NCBI RefSeq assembly: GCF_018687355.1
Contig: NZ_CP061288.1
Coordinates: forward strand, 568,144 to 632,143
Origin: Polynucleobacter sp. VK25
GTDB lineage: Bacteria > Pseudomonadota > Gammaproteobacteria > Burkholderiales > Burkholderiaceae
Direction of reading: 5' to 3'
DNA: 64,000 bases
Positions 8,286 to 17,182 of the stretch are shown piece by piece (position 1 is the first letter of the stretch; the number at the start of each line of letters is the position of its first letter). The notes beneath the pieces are model-generated. The model made no database searches. It saw nothing but the letters and a program-made list of their open reading frames with translations, and had not been told where the DNA came from. Made by a program: the position numbers and the translations under genes.

Positions 8286-9701
8286 ATGAAGATTCAATTT
8301 CTTGGTGCAGCAGGTGAGGTAACAGGCTCTCGCCATTTGGTTGAGGCTATGCTTTCTGGAGAGTCAAGGCATTTCATGGTTGACTATGGCATGTTTCAGG
8401 GTGGGCGCGAAGCAACCAATAAAAACCTTGAGCCTTTGCCATTCTCGCCAAAAGATCTCGATTTTGTTGTGCTCACACATGCGCATATAGACCATAGTGG
8501 TTTGCTGCCTCGTCTTTGCGCTCAGGGTTTTACAGGACCAATTTACTGTACAAAAGCCACCTATGAATTATTGAAAATTCTTTTGCTCGATAGCGCCCAT
8601 TTGCAGCGTGCAGATGTGGAGAGAGCAGAGAGAAAAATAAAAGCAGGTAAGTGGCGCGGCGAGGTACCCGTTGCCCTCTACTCTAAGGAGGAGGTGGAGA
8701 TAACTCTCACTCAGTTTGAGCCTTTGGAGTATAGGCAGTCAGTAGAGCTAGCGCCAGGAGTGCAGCTGGAATTCCATAATGCTGGACATATTCTAGGTTC
8801 TGCTATAGCCGTTATCGACATCGCCGAAGACGGGGTAGAGAAAAAGCGTTGTGTATTTTCAGGGGACATTGGAATGAAGGGCAAAGTCTTGATGCCTGAC
8901 CCTGATTTAATTAAAGATGCTGATGTGGTTATTGTCGAATCTACTTATGGCGACCGTTTTCACCGCAGCTTACAAGACACAGAAGATGAGTTAGTTGAGG
9001 TAATCAATTCAACGATGACTGCACATGGCAATGTGGTGATGCCAGCATTTGCGGTAGGGCGTACGCAAGAGATACTCTTTCTCTTGATTGATTTGGTGAG
9101 AAGAGGGCGTCTGCCCCATTTAAGTATTTGGGTGGACTCACCAATGGCTACTGCAGCAACACATCTCACGCAGCACTTCTTCTCACAATTGGATGGTCAG
9201 TCACAGGCCACTTTTGATTGGTATAAAAATAATCCAGATGCGGTAGATCTTCGTTTTATTGCCGATGTTGAAGAGTCTAAAGCGCTGAATAAAATTAAGG
9301 GCGGTGCAATTATTGTTTCGGCTAGTGGCATGTGTGATGCTGGTCGTATTGTTCATCATCTAGCTAGCAATTTGCCGCGGGCACAAAATGCCATTGTGAT
9401 CACTGGATTCCAGGCCTATGGAAGCCTAGGAAGGCGTTTGGTGGATAGGGTGCAGAAAGTTCGACTGTTTGGCGAGGAGGTTCCTGTAAAGGCCTCAGTA
9501 CATACGATCGGGGGCTTATCAGCTCATGCTGATCAGGCTGGCTTGTTGGATTGGCTGAGAGGATTTGAGCGGCCTCCAAACACAATATTTGTAGTGCATG
9601 GAGAGCCAGAATCATCCTCCGTTTTGGCTGAATGCATCAGAGATGAATTACATTGGGAAAATGTCATCGTCCCAGAGCGCTTACATACGTATCAGTGCTA
9701 A
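8286..9701 (+). CDS. Beta-CASP metallo-beta-lactamase RNA-processing nuclease
   Basis: A 471-residue MBL-fold protein of the CPSF73/YSH1-like prokaryotic family. The zinc motif THAHIDHSG is near residue 62, with other ligands in NAGHILGSA and SGDIG. The beta-CASP insertion contains VVIVESTYGDR and PAFAVGRTQEIL. The C-terminal SGMCDAGRIVHHL and IGGLSAHADQAGLLDW complete the family pattern. Such proteins are predicted RNA or DNA exo/endonucleases; the substrate is unknown. Divergent from nnrD. Confidence 0.88.
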   Translation: MKIQFLGAAGEVTGSRHLVEAMLSGESRHFMVDYGMFQGGREATNKNLEPLPFSPKDLDFVVLTHAHIDHSGLLPRLCAQGFTGPIYCTKATYELLKILLLDSAHLQRADVERAERKIKAGKWRGEVPVALYSKEEVEITLTQFEPLEYRQSVELAPGVQLEFHNAGHILGSAIAVIDIAEDGVEKKRCVFSGDIGMKGKVLMPDPDLIKDADVVIVESTYGDRFHRSLQDTEDELVEVINSTMTAHGNVVMPAFAVGRTQEILFLLIDLVRRGRLPHLSIWVDSPMATAATHLTQHFFSQLDGQSQATFDWYKNNPDAVDLRFIADVEESKALNKIKGGAIIVSASGMCDAGRIVHHLASNLPRAQNAIVITGFQAYGSLGRRLVDRVQKVRLFGEEVPVKASVHTIGGLSAHADQAGLLDWLRGFERPPNTIFVVHGEPESSSVLAECIRDELHWENVIVPERLHTYQC

Positions 9702-9713
9702 ATCAGGGTTGAT

Positions 9714-10532
9714 TTAATCAGCTACTTTAGCGCCTTGAATATTGTGTCGCTTCATAGCGTCAGCCACAAACCCCGATTGCTTGAGCTCGGCAATGATGCT
9801 GCTAAGGTAAGCGGTGGTGTTTTCAAAATGTGCCCTAGATTTCGGAATGCCAATCGCTTGATTAATCGCCATAAAGCGTCCAGGCAGCATACGTAATCCT
9901 TCGTAACGCTTTGCATCACTTTCCAGTTGTTGTTTTACACCTGCGGCTACATTCCCTTTGCCGGACATAAAGTCATCAACTACAGCTTGTGAGCTCACAG
10001 CACGAAGGACGCTGGCATTTTTAATCTCGCGGGTCAGATACAAGTCATAAGCGCTACCTTTGCCAACCACAATTTCATTACCAGCAACATCTATCTCCTC
10101 ATTCATCTTGAGTGGGGAAGAGGCCTTGACCATATAAGCCCCTTCGATCTGGATATAAGCCGGTGTGTAACTAATATCAGCACCACGTACTGGATCAATC
10201 GCCACAAATATCAAGTCAATATCTCCGGCCTTCAGTGCATCGACTGTATTGCCTGCAGTTTTGAAGGGGATGAGCTGCACTGGTAATGCAGTTCTTTTGC
10301 CAATTTCATTAGCAATATCAATTGACACACCATATAAGCGCTTTGTTCCTTGATCTTCATTGGCAAGAATGGGATTGCCTAAATTAATGCCGACACGCAA
10401 GGTGCCAGTGGGTGCAAAGGATGAGCGCGTAGAGGAATCAAGTTTTTTCATGGTGGAGGATGATTGGCTTATAGCAAATTGAGGTAAACACAGAAGCACA
10501 CAAGAGATGACTAAAGAGAATATTGGTTTCAT
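9714..10532 (-). CDS. Periplasmic solute-binding protein, family 3 (amino-acid type)
   Basis: A 272-residue SBP_bac_3 protein with a signal peptide starting MKPIFSLVISCVLLC and cleaved near AIS. Ligand-domain hallmarks are TLRVGINLGNP, LYGVSIDIANEIGKR and LKAGDIDLIFVAIDPVR. The frame is open further upstream to 10751, but that part crosses a terminator and overlaps another gene, so the ATG at 10532 is chosen. No ABC permease or ATPase is adjacent. It may feed a distant transporter or be a catalytic or sensory homologue. Confidence 0.85.
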   Translation of the reverse strand: MKPIFSLVISCVLLCLPQFAISQSSSTMKKLDSSTRSSFAPTGTLRVGINLGNPILANEDQGTKRLYGVSIDIANEIGKRTALPVQLIPFKTAGNTVDALKAGDIDLIFVAIDPVRGADISYTPAYIQIEGAYMVKASSPLKMNEEIDVAGNEIVVGKGSAYDLYLTREIKNASVLRAVSSQAVVDDFMSGKGNVAAGVKQQLESDAKRYEGLRMLPGRFMAINQAIGIPKSRAHFENTTAYLSSIIAELKQSGFVADAMKRHNIQGAKVAD

Positions 10533-10546
10533 GGGGATAAGAGGAT

Positions 10547-10573
10547 AAAAAAACCGCGGAGGGCCGCGGTTTT
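10547..10573 (-). terminator. Rho-independent terminator
   Basis: A perfect 10-base stem AAAACCGCGG/CCGCGGTTTT with loop AGGG. On the minus strand it is followed by a T-run. It ends the small membrane-protein gene at 10591 and separates it from the solute-binding-protein gene, whose promoter must then lie very close to its start or be read through. Confidence 0.85.
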
Positions 10574-10590
10574 CTGTGTTGTAGAAGATA

Positions 10591-10791
10591 TTACTTCTTA
10601 GCATCAGCTGCGGGAGCTGCCGCTGGGGCTGCTGGAGCGGCAGGAGCATCTTTTTTAGCTTCTTCCATGTGCGCAGCTTCTGCACCATGTTTTTCGCCAC
10701 CCATGTCAATGTCGCCATCACCTTTGAGGAGTAAATAGGCTGTGGCACCAACTAAGACTAGTACCATGATGATGATTGAACGGTTGCTCAT
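10591..10791 (-). CDS. Small single-span membrane protein with Ala/Pro tail
   Basis: A 66-residue protein. One N-terminal hydrophobic helix (about residues 5-23) is followed by a charged His/Glu/Lys segment and a low-complexity Ala-Pro tail. It is probably anchored in the inner membrane with the tail in the periplasm. A strong terminator follows directly, supporting a real transcript. Function and family are unknown. Confidence 0.55.
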   Translation of the reverse strand: MSNRSIIIMVLVLVGATAYLLLKGDGDIDMGGEKHGAEAAHMEEAKKDAPAAPAAPAAAPAADAKK

Positions 10792-10956
10792 TGCTTTTCC
10801 TTCGATTTGGTTGAAATTATGCCAATATTAACTCGGGAAGGGCGCTCGGTAAATCCCAAATAGCCCTAGTACCCCATATCTTTGGTGGAACTAGGTATTA
10901 ACACTAATTTGGGGCGCGAGTTAAGATGAGCCCATATATATCAAGAAGGTTGCAAT

Positions 10957-11814
10957 ATGAGTCCCAAGCTGCCCGTTCATAACTCACAGACGATTACCGA
11001 GTATTTGAATCTTCATCACGATCAAGTATCTGAAGAAGATTCGGCAGAGTCTTATAAATTTGCTTTTGACGATGAAGCATTTTTGGCTCGTAGAGAAACA
11101 ATGGGCATTCGCTTTGAGTTGGAGCTGCTCAAACCTGAGGTTCTTCTCAAAGAGCACGGCATTGAGCACACAATTACGGTATTTGGTTCTACCCGATTTG
11201 TTAGTCATGCTCAGGCTCTAGAGTTAAAAGAGAAAGCCAAGACTCCAGAAGAAATTGCGCATGCTAATAAAGCACTGCTACACAGTGAATACTATGAGTC
11301 CGCACGGCAATTTGGTTCTCTGGTTGCGGCTTATAACGCAACCCAAAAGAAGGATTCTAATAAGCTTCATATTTGTACGGGCGGAGGCCCCGGAATTATG
11401 GAAGCTGCCAATCGCGGGGCCTTTGAGGCTGACGATAAAACGATTGGATTTAATATCAGCCTACCCAGAGAGCAGCATCCAAACCAATACATCAGCCAAG
11501 GCTTGAGTTTTCGCTTTCATTACTTTGCGCTACGCAAGATGCACTTCATGTTACGGGCTAGGGCAATCGTTTCTTACCCAGGAGGCTTTGGTTCATTCGA
11601 TGAATTGTTTGAGGTCTTAACTCTTATTCAAACCAAAAAGGTTGTTCCAATTCCAGTCATATTGGTGGGCAAGCAGTATTGGGAAGAAATGGTGAACTTT
11701 AATCACATGGTGGAATTTGGTGTGATTGATAAAGAGGATATGGAGCGCATTCATTTTTCAGAAACTGCCGAAGAGGCATGGCAGATCATTCAAGATTGGT
11801 ATCAGTTGGGCTAA
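10957..11814 (+). CDS. LOG family protein (TIGR00730-like Rossmann fold)
   Basis: A 285-residue protein of the lysine-decarboxylase-like/LOG family, which includes cytokinin-nucleotide phosphoribohydrolases and PpnN-type nucleotide hydrolases. The phosphate-binding CTGGGPGIMEAANRGAFE and the catalytic-type SYPGGFGSFDELFEVLT are present, with Glu in the expected place. It is longer than plant LOG because of an N-terminal extension of about 70 residues. The likely reaction is hydrolysis of nucleoside 5'-monophosphates to base and ribose 5-phosphate. It is followed after 28 bases by the channel-like gene. Confidence 0.85.
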   Translation: MSPKLPVHNSQTITEYLNLHHDQVSEEDSAESYKFAFDDEAFLARRETMGIRFELELLKPEVLLKEHGIEHTITVFGSTRFVSHAQALELKEKAKTPEEIAHANKALLHSEYYESARQFGSLVAAYNATQKKDSNKLHICTGGGPGIMEAANRGAFEADDKTIGFNISLPREQHPNQYISQGLSFRFHYFALRKMHFMLRARAIVSYPGGFGSFDELFEVLTLIQTKKVVPIPVILVGKQYWEEMVNFNHMVEFGVIDKEDMERIHFSETAEEAWQIIQDWYQLG

Positions 11815-11842
11815 ATATAGCCGCCCCTGTAAAATCAACACT

Positions 11843-12355
11843 ATGAATCCCTCACAAGCGAACATCGCCACATCACTTGATCTTCCCGGTTATCTGCTGG
11901 GGGGTGTTATGTTGTTGTCCATCATGGTTTTTCATGGCGTACTACTGTTACAGATCGCCAAACGTTATGAAGTAAAAACTTTTCTGTATTTGGCTGAGAA
12001 AAAATACTCTGATGTTGCAATCTGTTTTTACATTAGCGTTTTCTGCCTGTTCTTAACGCATATCGCAGAAATTCTCATCTGGGGTATTGCTTTATATGCT
12101 CTCAAATTGCTGCCTGCATTAGGTCAAAGTATTTTGTTTAGTGGCAGCACATACACTGCAATGGGATTTATGGAAGACATTCTTCCTGATGGATGGAAGA
12201 TGCTGGCAGTCATCATTGCATTTTCAGGAATGTTTTCCTTTGCATGGACTGCATCAGTCATGATCTCTATGACAAAGAACTTCCGTCAAGCCTATACCAA
12301 GCTTCACATGAGAAAACTCAATCTCTCATCTGACATCATTGATCGTTTTGAGTAA
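11843..12355 (+). CDS. Ion-channel-like membrane protein with degenerate filter
   Basis: A 170-residue protein starting at MNPSQANIAT, with four hydrophobic segments. The last third (ILFSGSTYTAMGF, then DILPDGWKMLAVIIAFSG) has the pore helix-filter-inner helix order of small two-TM potassium-channel-like proteins (Ion_trans_2), whose filter normally reads TTxGYGD. Here it reads TAMGFMED (residues 105-112), so K+ selectivity is doubtful. The start codon at 11843 is chosen over an upstream frame inside the LOG gene. The next gene begins 3 bases after the stop. Confidence 0.6.
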   Translation: MNPSQANIATSLDLPGYLLGGVMLLSIMVFHGVLLLQIAKRYEVKTFLYLAEKKYSDVAICFYISVFCLFLTHIAEILIWGIALYALKLLPALGQSILFSGSTYTAMGFMEDILPDGWKMLAVIIAFSGMFSFAWTASVMISMTKNFRQAYTKLHMRKLNLSSDIIDRFE

Positions 12356-12358
12356 CGT

Positions 12359-13576
12359 ATGACTAAAGTCTGGGATGCCATCATTATTGGTGGTGGTGCT
12401 GCTGGCCTCTTCTGTGCAGGCGTCGCTGGTCAGCTCGGGAAAAAAGTGCTGGTGCTTGATCACGCAGAAGTGTTGGGTGAAAAAATTCGTATTAGTGGTG
12501 GCGGTAGGTGTAATTTCACTAATTTGCACAGCAGCCCAGCGAATTTTCTATCCCTCAATCAGCATTTCGTCAAAAGTGCGCTAGCTCGTTACCCCTCAAC
12601 GGAGTTCATCAAGCTGGTGAGCGCTCATGGCATTGGCTACCATGAGAAACACCAAGGTCAATTGTTCTGTGACGATTCTGCTAAGCAAATCATTGACATG
12701 TTATTTTCTGAGTGTGCCAAAGGTAAGGTGATCGTACGCAATCCGGTTACCGTTCAGTCTATCGCGCAAGATGGCGATCAATGGATCTTACAAACCGATG
12801 CTGGCATTGAAAAGTCAAAAGCAGTAGTGATGGCTACAGGCGGTTTACCAGTTCCTGCGATTGGTGCTACTGCATATTCATTGGATATTGCCAAGCAGTT
12901 TGGCTTAAATGTAGTAGACCCAAGACCTGCTTTAGTCCCACTTTCATTTACTGCAGATAATTTTGGTGATCTCAATGAGTTAGCCGGTCTGAGTGTGCCG
13001 ATTAGAATTGCATCGGGCTCAAAAGGTCAGCGCTATGGTGCTTGTAGGTTTAACGAAGATTTATTACTGACTCATAAAGGCTTATCTGGCCCTGCGGTTC
13101 TTCAGGCAAGTAGCTATTGGCAAGAGGGTGAGCCTATTCATATTGATTGGCTTGGTGCTGTAGAGCGCCCTGGAGGATTTAACTGTGACGAGCTCTTTAA
13201 TAATGAAGAGAATCGTTTGAAGCTGACCGAAACTATTTTGGCTTCAGTATTGCCGCAGCGCTTAGCAAAAGCATTTGCAGATCAAAAAGGTTTAACTGGT
13301 CGAAAATGGGCCGAGGTTTCGAAAAAAGATCGACAGTCTCTGAAAGAGTTAATCACCAATTGGTCGGTAAAGCCGGCAGGTACCTTAGGGTGGAAAAAAG
13401 CTGAGGTAATGTTGGGTGGTGTAGATACGAAAGAGCTTGATGGTCAAAGCATGATGTCACGCAAGCACAAAGGACTTTTCTTTATTGGTGAATGCGTGGA
13501 TGTCACTGGCCACCTGGGTGGACATAACTTCCAGTGGGCCTGGGCAAGCGGCTTTGCTTGCGCGCAGGCTCTATAA
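12359..13576 (+). CDS. NAD(P)/FAD-dependent oxidoreductase, YhiN/HI0933 family
   Basis: A 405-residue flavoprotein. The N-terminal dinucleotide-binding motif is IIIGGGAAGLFCAGVAGQLG, followed by the family signature KIRISGGGRCNFTN (about residues 42-55), an internal VMATGGLPVPAIG, and a C-terminal GECVDVTGHLGGHNFQWAWA. This matches TIGR00275/BaiN-like proteins. The physiological substrate is not established from sequence. It is closely coupled to the channel-like gene upstream. Confidence 0.88.
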   Translation: MTKVWDAIIIGGGAAGLFCAGVAGQLGKKVLVLDHAEVLGEKIRISGGGRCNFTNLHSSPANFLSLNQHFVKSALARYPSTEFIKLVSAHGIGYHEKHQGQLFCDDSAKQIIDMLFSECAKGKVIVRNPVTVQSIAQDGDQWILQTDAGIEKSKAVVMATGGLPVPAIGATAYSLDIAKQFGLNVVDPRPALVPLSFTADNFGDLNELAGLSVPIRIASGSKGQRYGACRFNEDLLLTHKGLSGPAVLQASSYWQEGEPIHIDWLGAVERPGGFNCDELFNNEENRLKLTETILASVLPQRLAKAFADQKGLTGRKWAEVSKKDRQSLKELITNWSVKPAGTLGWKKAEVMLGGVDTKELDGQSMMSRKHKGLFFIGECVDVTGHLGGHNFQWAWASGFACAQAL

Positions 13577-13579
13577 AAC

Positions 13580-13604
13580 TAGCGCCTATCTAGCGCTTTT
13601 TCTT
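13580..13604 (+). terminator. Probable terminator after YhiN-family gene
   Basis: TAGCGC-CTATC-TAGCGCTTTTTC: a short GC stem (AGCGC/GCGCT) followed by a T-rich run on the plus strand. It overlaps the end of the convergent terC-like gene. Confidence 0.5.
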
Positions 13605-14345
13605 TTCTCGCGAGCGGATATTTAAGAGCTCTACCGATAGTGAAAACGCCATAGCGACGTAGACATAACCCTTGGGGATGTGAACTCCCATACCCTCGGC
13701 AATTAAAACCACGCCTACGACCGTCAGAAAAGATAAAGCTAGTACCTTGATAGAAGGGTGGCGATGTACAAAATCTCCAATAGGCTTTGCTGCAATCAGC
13801 ATAATCAGAACAGACGCTAGAACTGCTGCGATCATGACACTGATTTGATCGACCATGCCTACAGCAGTGATCACGCTATCTAGAGAGAAGATGATATCTA
13901 GTAAACCAATTTGCAGAACAGAGCCAATAAATAAAGAGAGCATAGATTTGGCGTTCTTTTTCCCGTTGGACTCACCTTGCTCGTCGCCATGCTCCCCAAC
14001 TTCGACCTCTACATAAATTTCCTTAGAGGCCTTCCAGATTAAGAAGAAGCCGCCGAGTAACAAGATTAAATCTCTGCCGCTAATCGATTTCTCAGCAATG
14101 CTAAAGAGGGGTTCAGTAAGACCCATGACCCATGAAAGACTGAGCAATAAGAGAATGCGGGTTACTAAGGCGAATATCAGGCCAAAGCGACGAACCTTTT
14201 CTCGAATCTCTATAGGAAGCCTGTTGGCGATAACGCTAATAAAGATGATGTTATCAATGCCTAAAATAATTTCCAGGGCAGAGAGTGTTAGAAAGGCGAT
14301 CCAGACATTAGGATCGCTCAGAAACTGCATAAGACTTTCAATCAT
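13590..14345 (-). CDS. TerC family integral membrane protein
   Basis: A 251-residue protein with seven to eight helices. The two acidic TerC signatures are visible: LEIILGIDNIIFISV near residue 25 and LLDIIFSLDSVITAVGM near 155. A charged, Gly/Glu-rich cytoplasmic loop lies at about residues 115-130. Family members (TerC/Alx/YkoY) export Mn2+ or are linked to metal and tellurite resistance. No ter genes are nearby, so a general metal-export role is more likely than tellurite resistance. Confidence 0.88.
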   Translation of the reverse strand: MIESLMQFLSDPNVWIAFLTLSALEIILGIDNIIFISVIANRLPIEIREKVRRFGLIFALVTRILLLLSLSWVMGLTEPLFSIAEKSISGRDLILLLGGFFLIWKASKEIYVEVEVGEHGDEQGESNGKKNAKSMLSLFIGSVLQIGLLDIIFSLDSVITAVGMVDQISVMIAAVLASVLIMLIAAKPIGDFVHRHPSIKVLALSFLTVVGVVLIAEGMGVHIPKGYVYVAMAFSLSVELLNIRSREKKKR

Positions 14346-14408
14346 TTTTTACTTTGCTGTTGTGGCCCTGAGGTAAAGTGTATATAAATAAATTCAATAT
14401 TGCGTTCT

Positions 14409-15386
14409 ATGTATAAGTCCACACAACTAATCAGGATATTGCTGCTCTGCACGGTAGCGCTTTTGGCGATTAATCCAGCATATGCGGTTTATCCTGACAA
14501 ACCCATCAAGATCATCATTGGTTTTCCTGCAGGGGGACCCTTAGATGCGCATATTCGTCTTTTGGTTGATAGGTTGCAGACTTCCTTGGGTCAAACGGTA
14601 ATCGTCGATTACAAGGCGGGTGCGGGGGGTGCAGTTGGGGCTCAGTTTGTGATGCAGTCACCGGCCGATGGGTACACCGTGCTATTGGCAAACACCGGGA
14701 CGATGGTTATTAATCCCGCCATCTATACCAAGTCACCATACGACACCTTAAAAGATTTTCAGCCGGTTGCTAGAACTGCGCAGCAACCACTTGCATTAAT
14801 CGTAAATAAAGATGTGCAGGCCAATACGCTCAAAGAATTTGTGGCTTATGCAAAAGCAAATCCTGGGAAGTTGAACTATGGTTCTGCTGGTAATGGTGGA
14901 ATTTCCCATTTGGTGCCAGAGATGCTAAAGAGTGAGACTGGAATTTTTATGGTGCACATTCCTTTTAAAGGAAGTGCACCTGCATTCACAGATTTAATTG
15001 CGGGCCATGTGCAGTTTATGGCGGAGTCTGTGCCGCAAGCGGCAAATTATGCTAAGCAAGGTAAGGTTAAAGCGCTGGCTGTTACTAGTGCCAAACGTAA
15101 TCCAGCCTTACCTAATGTACCCACCGTGATTGAAACTGGTGTTGCCAACTTGGATGTTGTCGGTTTTTATGGGATTTTAGCTCCCAAGGGAACTCCGCCT
15201 GAGGCGATAAATAAGTTAAGTCAGGCTTTTAAAGAAACGTTGGAGTCGCCTGAAGTCCAGAAGAAGATGATTGATCAGGGCGCTGATCCCGCTTACTTAA
15301 ATGCGGATCAATTTACGAAGTTCCTTGCTGCAGAAATGCCACGTTGGGCAAAGGCTGTAAAACAGGCTGGTGCCAAGCTCGACTAA
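14409..15386 (+). CDS. Bug/TctC-family periplasmic substrate-binding protein
   Basis: First of five Bug receptors in the window. The signal peptide starts MYKSTQLIRILLL and is cleaved near AYA, before YPDKPIKIIIGFPAGGP, the characteristic first strand and ligand loop. SPADGYTVLLANTG and YGSAGNGGISHL are further family motifs. ATG at 14409 is preferred to the in-frame TTG at 14400. Bug proteins bind carboxylates or similar small anions for tripartite transporters. No TctA/TctB genes are nearby, so the partner and ligand are unknown. Confidence 0.88.
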   Translation: MYKSTQLIRILLLCTVALLAINPAYAVYPDKPIKIIIGFPAGGPLDAHIRLLVDRLQTSLGQTVIVDYKAGAGGAVGAQFVMQSPADGYTVLLANTGTMVINPAIYTKSPYDTLKDFQPVARTAQQPLALIVNKDVQANTLKEFVAYAKANPGKLNYGSAGNGGISHLVPEMLKSETGIFMVHIPFKGSAPAFTDLIAGHVQFMAESVPQAANYAKQGKVKALAVTSAKRNPALPNVPTVIETGVANLDVVGFYGILAPKGTPPEAINKLSQAFKETLESPEVQKKMIDQGADPAYLNADQFTKFLAAEMPRWAKAVKQAGAKLD

Positions 15387-15392
15387 TCTGAG

Positions 15393-15782
15393 TTAGTTGG
15401 GCTGATTTCTCATCCAGTCCGCAGTATTAAAAAAGGACTCTTCTAGTTGCTTTGCGGCGTTGCCGTCAATGCCGCATTCTTCCATCGCTTTATACATACA
15501 AGCTAACCACTGATTTCGTTCTTGTATACCTATCTTGTATGGAAGGTGTCGCGCTCTGAGCATGGGGTGTCCGTATTTAGGTGAGTAGATATCAGGACCC
15601 CCCATCCAGCCAGTAAGGAAGAATTTCAGCTTTTCGCGAGAACTTGAAAGATCTTGGGGGTGCATTGCGCGTAAATCGTTAAAAATCGGCTCTAGGGCCA
15701 TCAAATCATAAAAACGATCTACCAATTCATCGATTTTGTCGATTCCACCAATGCTGTCATAAATGGATTTTCTTTCAGTCAT
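15393..15782 (-). CDS. Group II truncated haemoglobin
   Basis: A 129-residue trHbII. Tyr B10 lies in RFYDLM (residue 25), the proximal His in LRARHLPYKIG (residue 79) and Trp G8 in QWLACM (residue 92), all as in group II. It binds O2 or NO and may protect against nitrosative stress or handle oxygen. It stands alone, convergent with the Bug gene, only 6 bases apart. Confidence 0.9.
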   Translation of the reverse strand: MTERKSIYDSIGGIDKIDELVDRFYDLMALEPIFNDLRAMHPQDLSSSREKLKFFLTGWMGGPDIYSPKYGHPMLRARHLPYKIGIQERNQWLACMYKAMEECGIDGNAAKQLEESFFNTADWMRNQPN

Positions 15783-15920
15783 TGGCTTATTTTAATACTT
15801 GAAATTAAGGGAATTGGCAGTTGATCAAATTCGGTATAGAGTTGAAGTGAGGAGCTTTATCAATCCGTCATAAACCCTTAATTAACCCTGAATGAATACT
15901 TACTAGGTAGGAGAGTTGGA

Positions 15921-16445
15921 ATGGACGCAAAAGATCTACAAAAATGGCAACAAGAAAAAGCTAAAGAATTATTCGATTATTCGCATAAGTTATTGGATGC
16001 CGCTAAACAGTTAAGCGAACACCATATTGCTGAAATGGAGTGGGGTATGAAGAATGCCCTAGATAGCGCCAAGTCAGCCGCTAAAAACGATCTAGCTAAA
16101 TTAAAGGATCTACAAGAAGAGGCGGCAAAAGAGGCTGCTAAGCGTGCAAATGTTTATCAGAAGAAGGTGAAATCGGTTCTGAAGGATATAGGTGAGAGTG
16201 CTGCCGACGAAACTGAAAAGCATTTAGAAAAAGTTCGTAGCTCATTAGTGGGTTGGCTGGAAGACGCTGAAAACAAAATACCTTCCCATGCTGACAAGCT
16301 ATCAAAAGTGGTTCATGAAATGTCTACCACTGGGCAAAAGATGTTTAAAGAAGGGCGCCGTATTGTTAACCAAGTGGCTGATACTGCTGAAAAGAATATT
16401 GACGATCTGGTCAAGAAGTCTGGGGTTAAAAAGAAGTCTGACTAA
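15921..16445 (+). CDS. Phasin-like coiled-coil protein
   Basis: A 174-residue, almost entirely helical, Lys/Ala/Glu-rich protein without a signal peptide. It begins MDAKDLQKWQQEKAKELFDY, and amphipathic heptads run throughout. This resembles phasins that coat polyhydroxyalkanoate granules, but no phasin signature is decisive and no pha genes are in the window. TAGGAGAG provides a good ribosome-binding site. A terminator follows. An alternative is a stress-related helical protein. Confidence 0.5.
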   Translation: MDAKDLQKWQQEKAKELFDYSHKLLDAAKQLSEHHIAEMEWGMKNALDSAKSAAKNDLAKLKDLQEEAAKEAAKRANVYQKKVKSVLKDIGESAADETEKHLEKVRSSLVGWLEDAENKIPSHADKLSKVVHEMSTTGQKMFKEGRRIVNQVADTAEKNIDDLVKKSGVKKKSD

Positions 16446-16472
16446 TTCCGACCTCTAGTCCTGTAACACCGG

Positions 16473-16502
16473 AAGCCGCCTCATCGCTGGGGCGGTTTTT
16501 TA
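16473..16502 (+). terminator. Rho-independent terminator
   Basis: AAGCCGCC, a nine-base loop, GGCGGTTTTTT: a GC-rich stem followed by six T. It terminates the phasin-like gene and touches the end of the convergent TIGR02450 gene. Confidence 0.8.
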
Positions 16503-16721
16503 TTGCCAGCCCTGCAACCAAAGATCGCTGTTAGTGAGGTCGCGCCAAGCAATCTGGGTGGTTTTCTTGGAAAAGACTGCTTCAATTTCAACAAATTCAA
16601 TTTTTTCGCTTGGGGGTTCAGGAAGAATTACCTTGCTGACCAGAAAATGTTTTTGCTTGGCAATAGGTTTTACCGCTGTCCATTTAGTCAGGAGTAATTT
16701 CTTAGGGCTTAATCGATTCAT
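16500..16721 (-). CDS. Small Trp-rich protein, TIGR02450/DUF2389 type
   Basis: A 73-residue protein with the family pattern LLLTKWTAVKPIAKQKHFLV, then VEIEAVFSKKTTQIAWRDL and a final WLQGW. ATG at 16721 follows GAGAGA, so it is chosen over an upstream TTG at 16739. Family function is unknown. It follows the lipoprotein gene by 21 bases and probably shares its transcript. Confidence 0.7.
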   Translation of the reverse strand: MNRLSPKKLLLTKWTAVKPIAKQKHFLVSKVILPEPPSEKIEFVEIEAVFSKKTTQIAWRDLTNSDLWLQGWQ

Positions 16722-16742
16722 AATGCGTCTCTCAAGCAATTC

Positions 16743-17060
16743 TTATAAAGCAGTGCACTGAAATTCTTGCCCCTGGATCAGAAGTAGTCCAGAGGAGGGT
16801 GTAAATGTCACGCTAGATTGAGTAGTTTCGGTTGAGCACTTTTGATCAAAGTAGCTTTGGATACCAAGGCTGCCGCAGTAATCTAACTTGCTCCCCTTAA
16901 ATTCCATTTGGGCTTTGCGAAGCACCATGGGAATTTTGGTCTCTGTTGAAGAGTTGCAACTCCAGCTGGTATACACCTCTCGTTCGCAGGCGCAGAGCCC
17001 CGGCAGAAGAGCGATGCACACTAGAAAACGGATGGGGACTTGGCTGACAGGGGAGTTCAT
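16743..17060 (-). CDS. Small hypothetical lipoprotein
   Basis: A 105-residue protein. The N-terminal signal ends in the lipobox-like LPGLCAC, with two Cys close together. The mature part has four further Cys (about residues 35, 62, 75 and 102), which could form disulfides in the periplasm. No family recognised. First gene of a two-gene unit with the TIGR02450 protein. Confidence 0.55.
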   Translation of the reverse strand: MNSPVSQVPIRFLVCIALLPGLCACEREVYTSWSCNSSTETKIPMVLRKAQMEFKGSKLDYCGSLGIQSYFDQKCSTETTQSSVTFTPSSGLLLIQGQEFQCTAL

Positions 17061-17182
17061 CTCTTAAGAATAGCGATATTTTCAATTTTCTGCCCAAGAT
17101 CAGGCTTTGGTATTAATATTTAACGCAGATCGTCTAAAGAACGTATCGGTATTTATAAAACATCAAAAATTAAGGAGACGCT

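Noticed and set aside
10533-10751. N-terminal extension of the family 3 solute-binding protein
   Set aside because: It overlaps the small membrane-protein gene in another frame, crosses a strong terminator and has no homologous character. The signal peptide begins at 10532.
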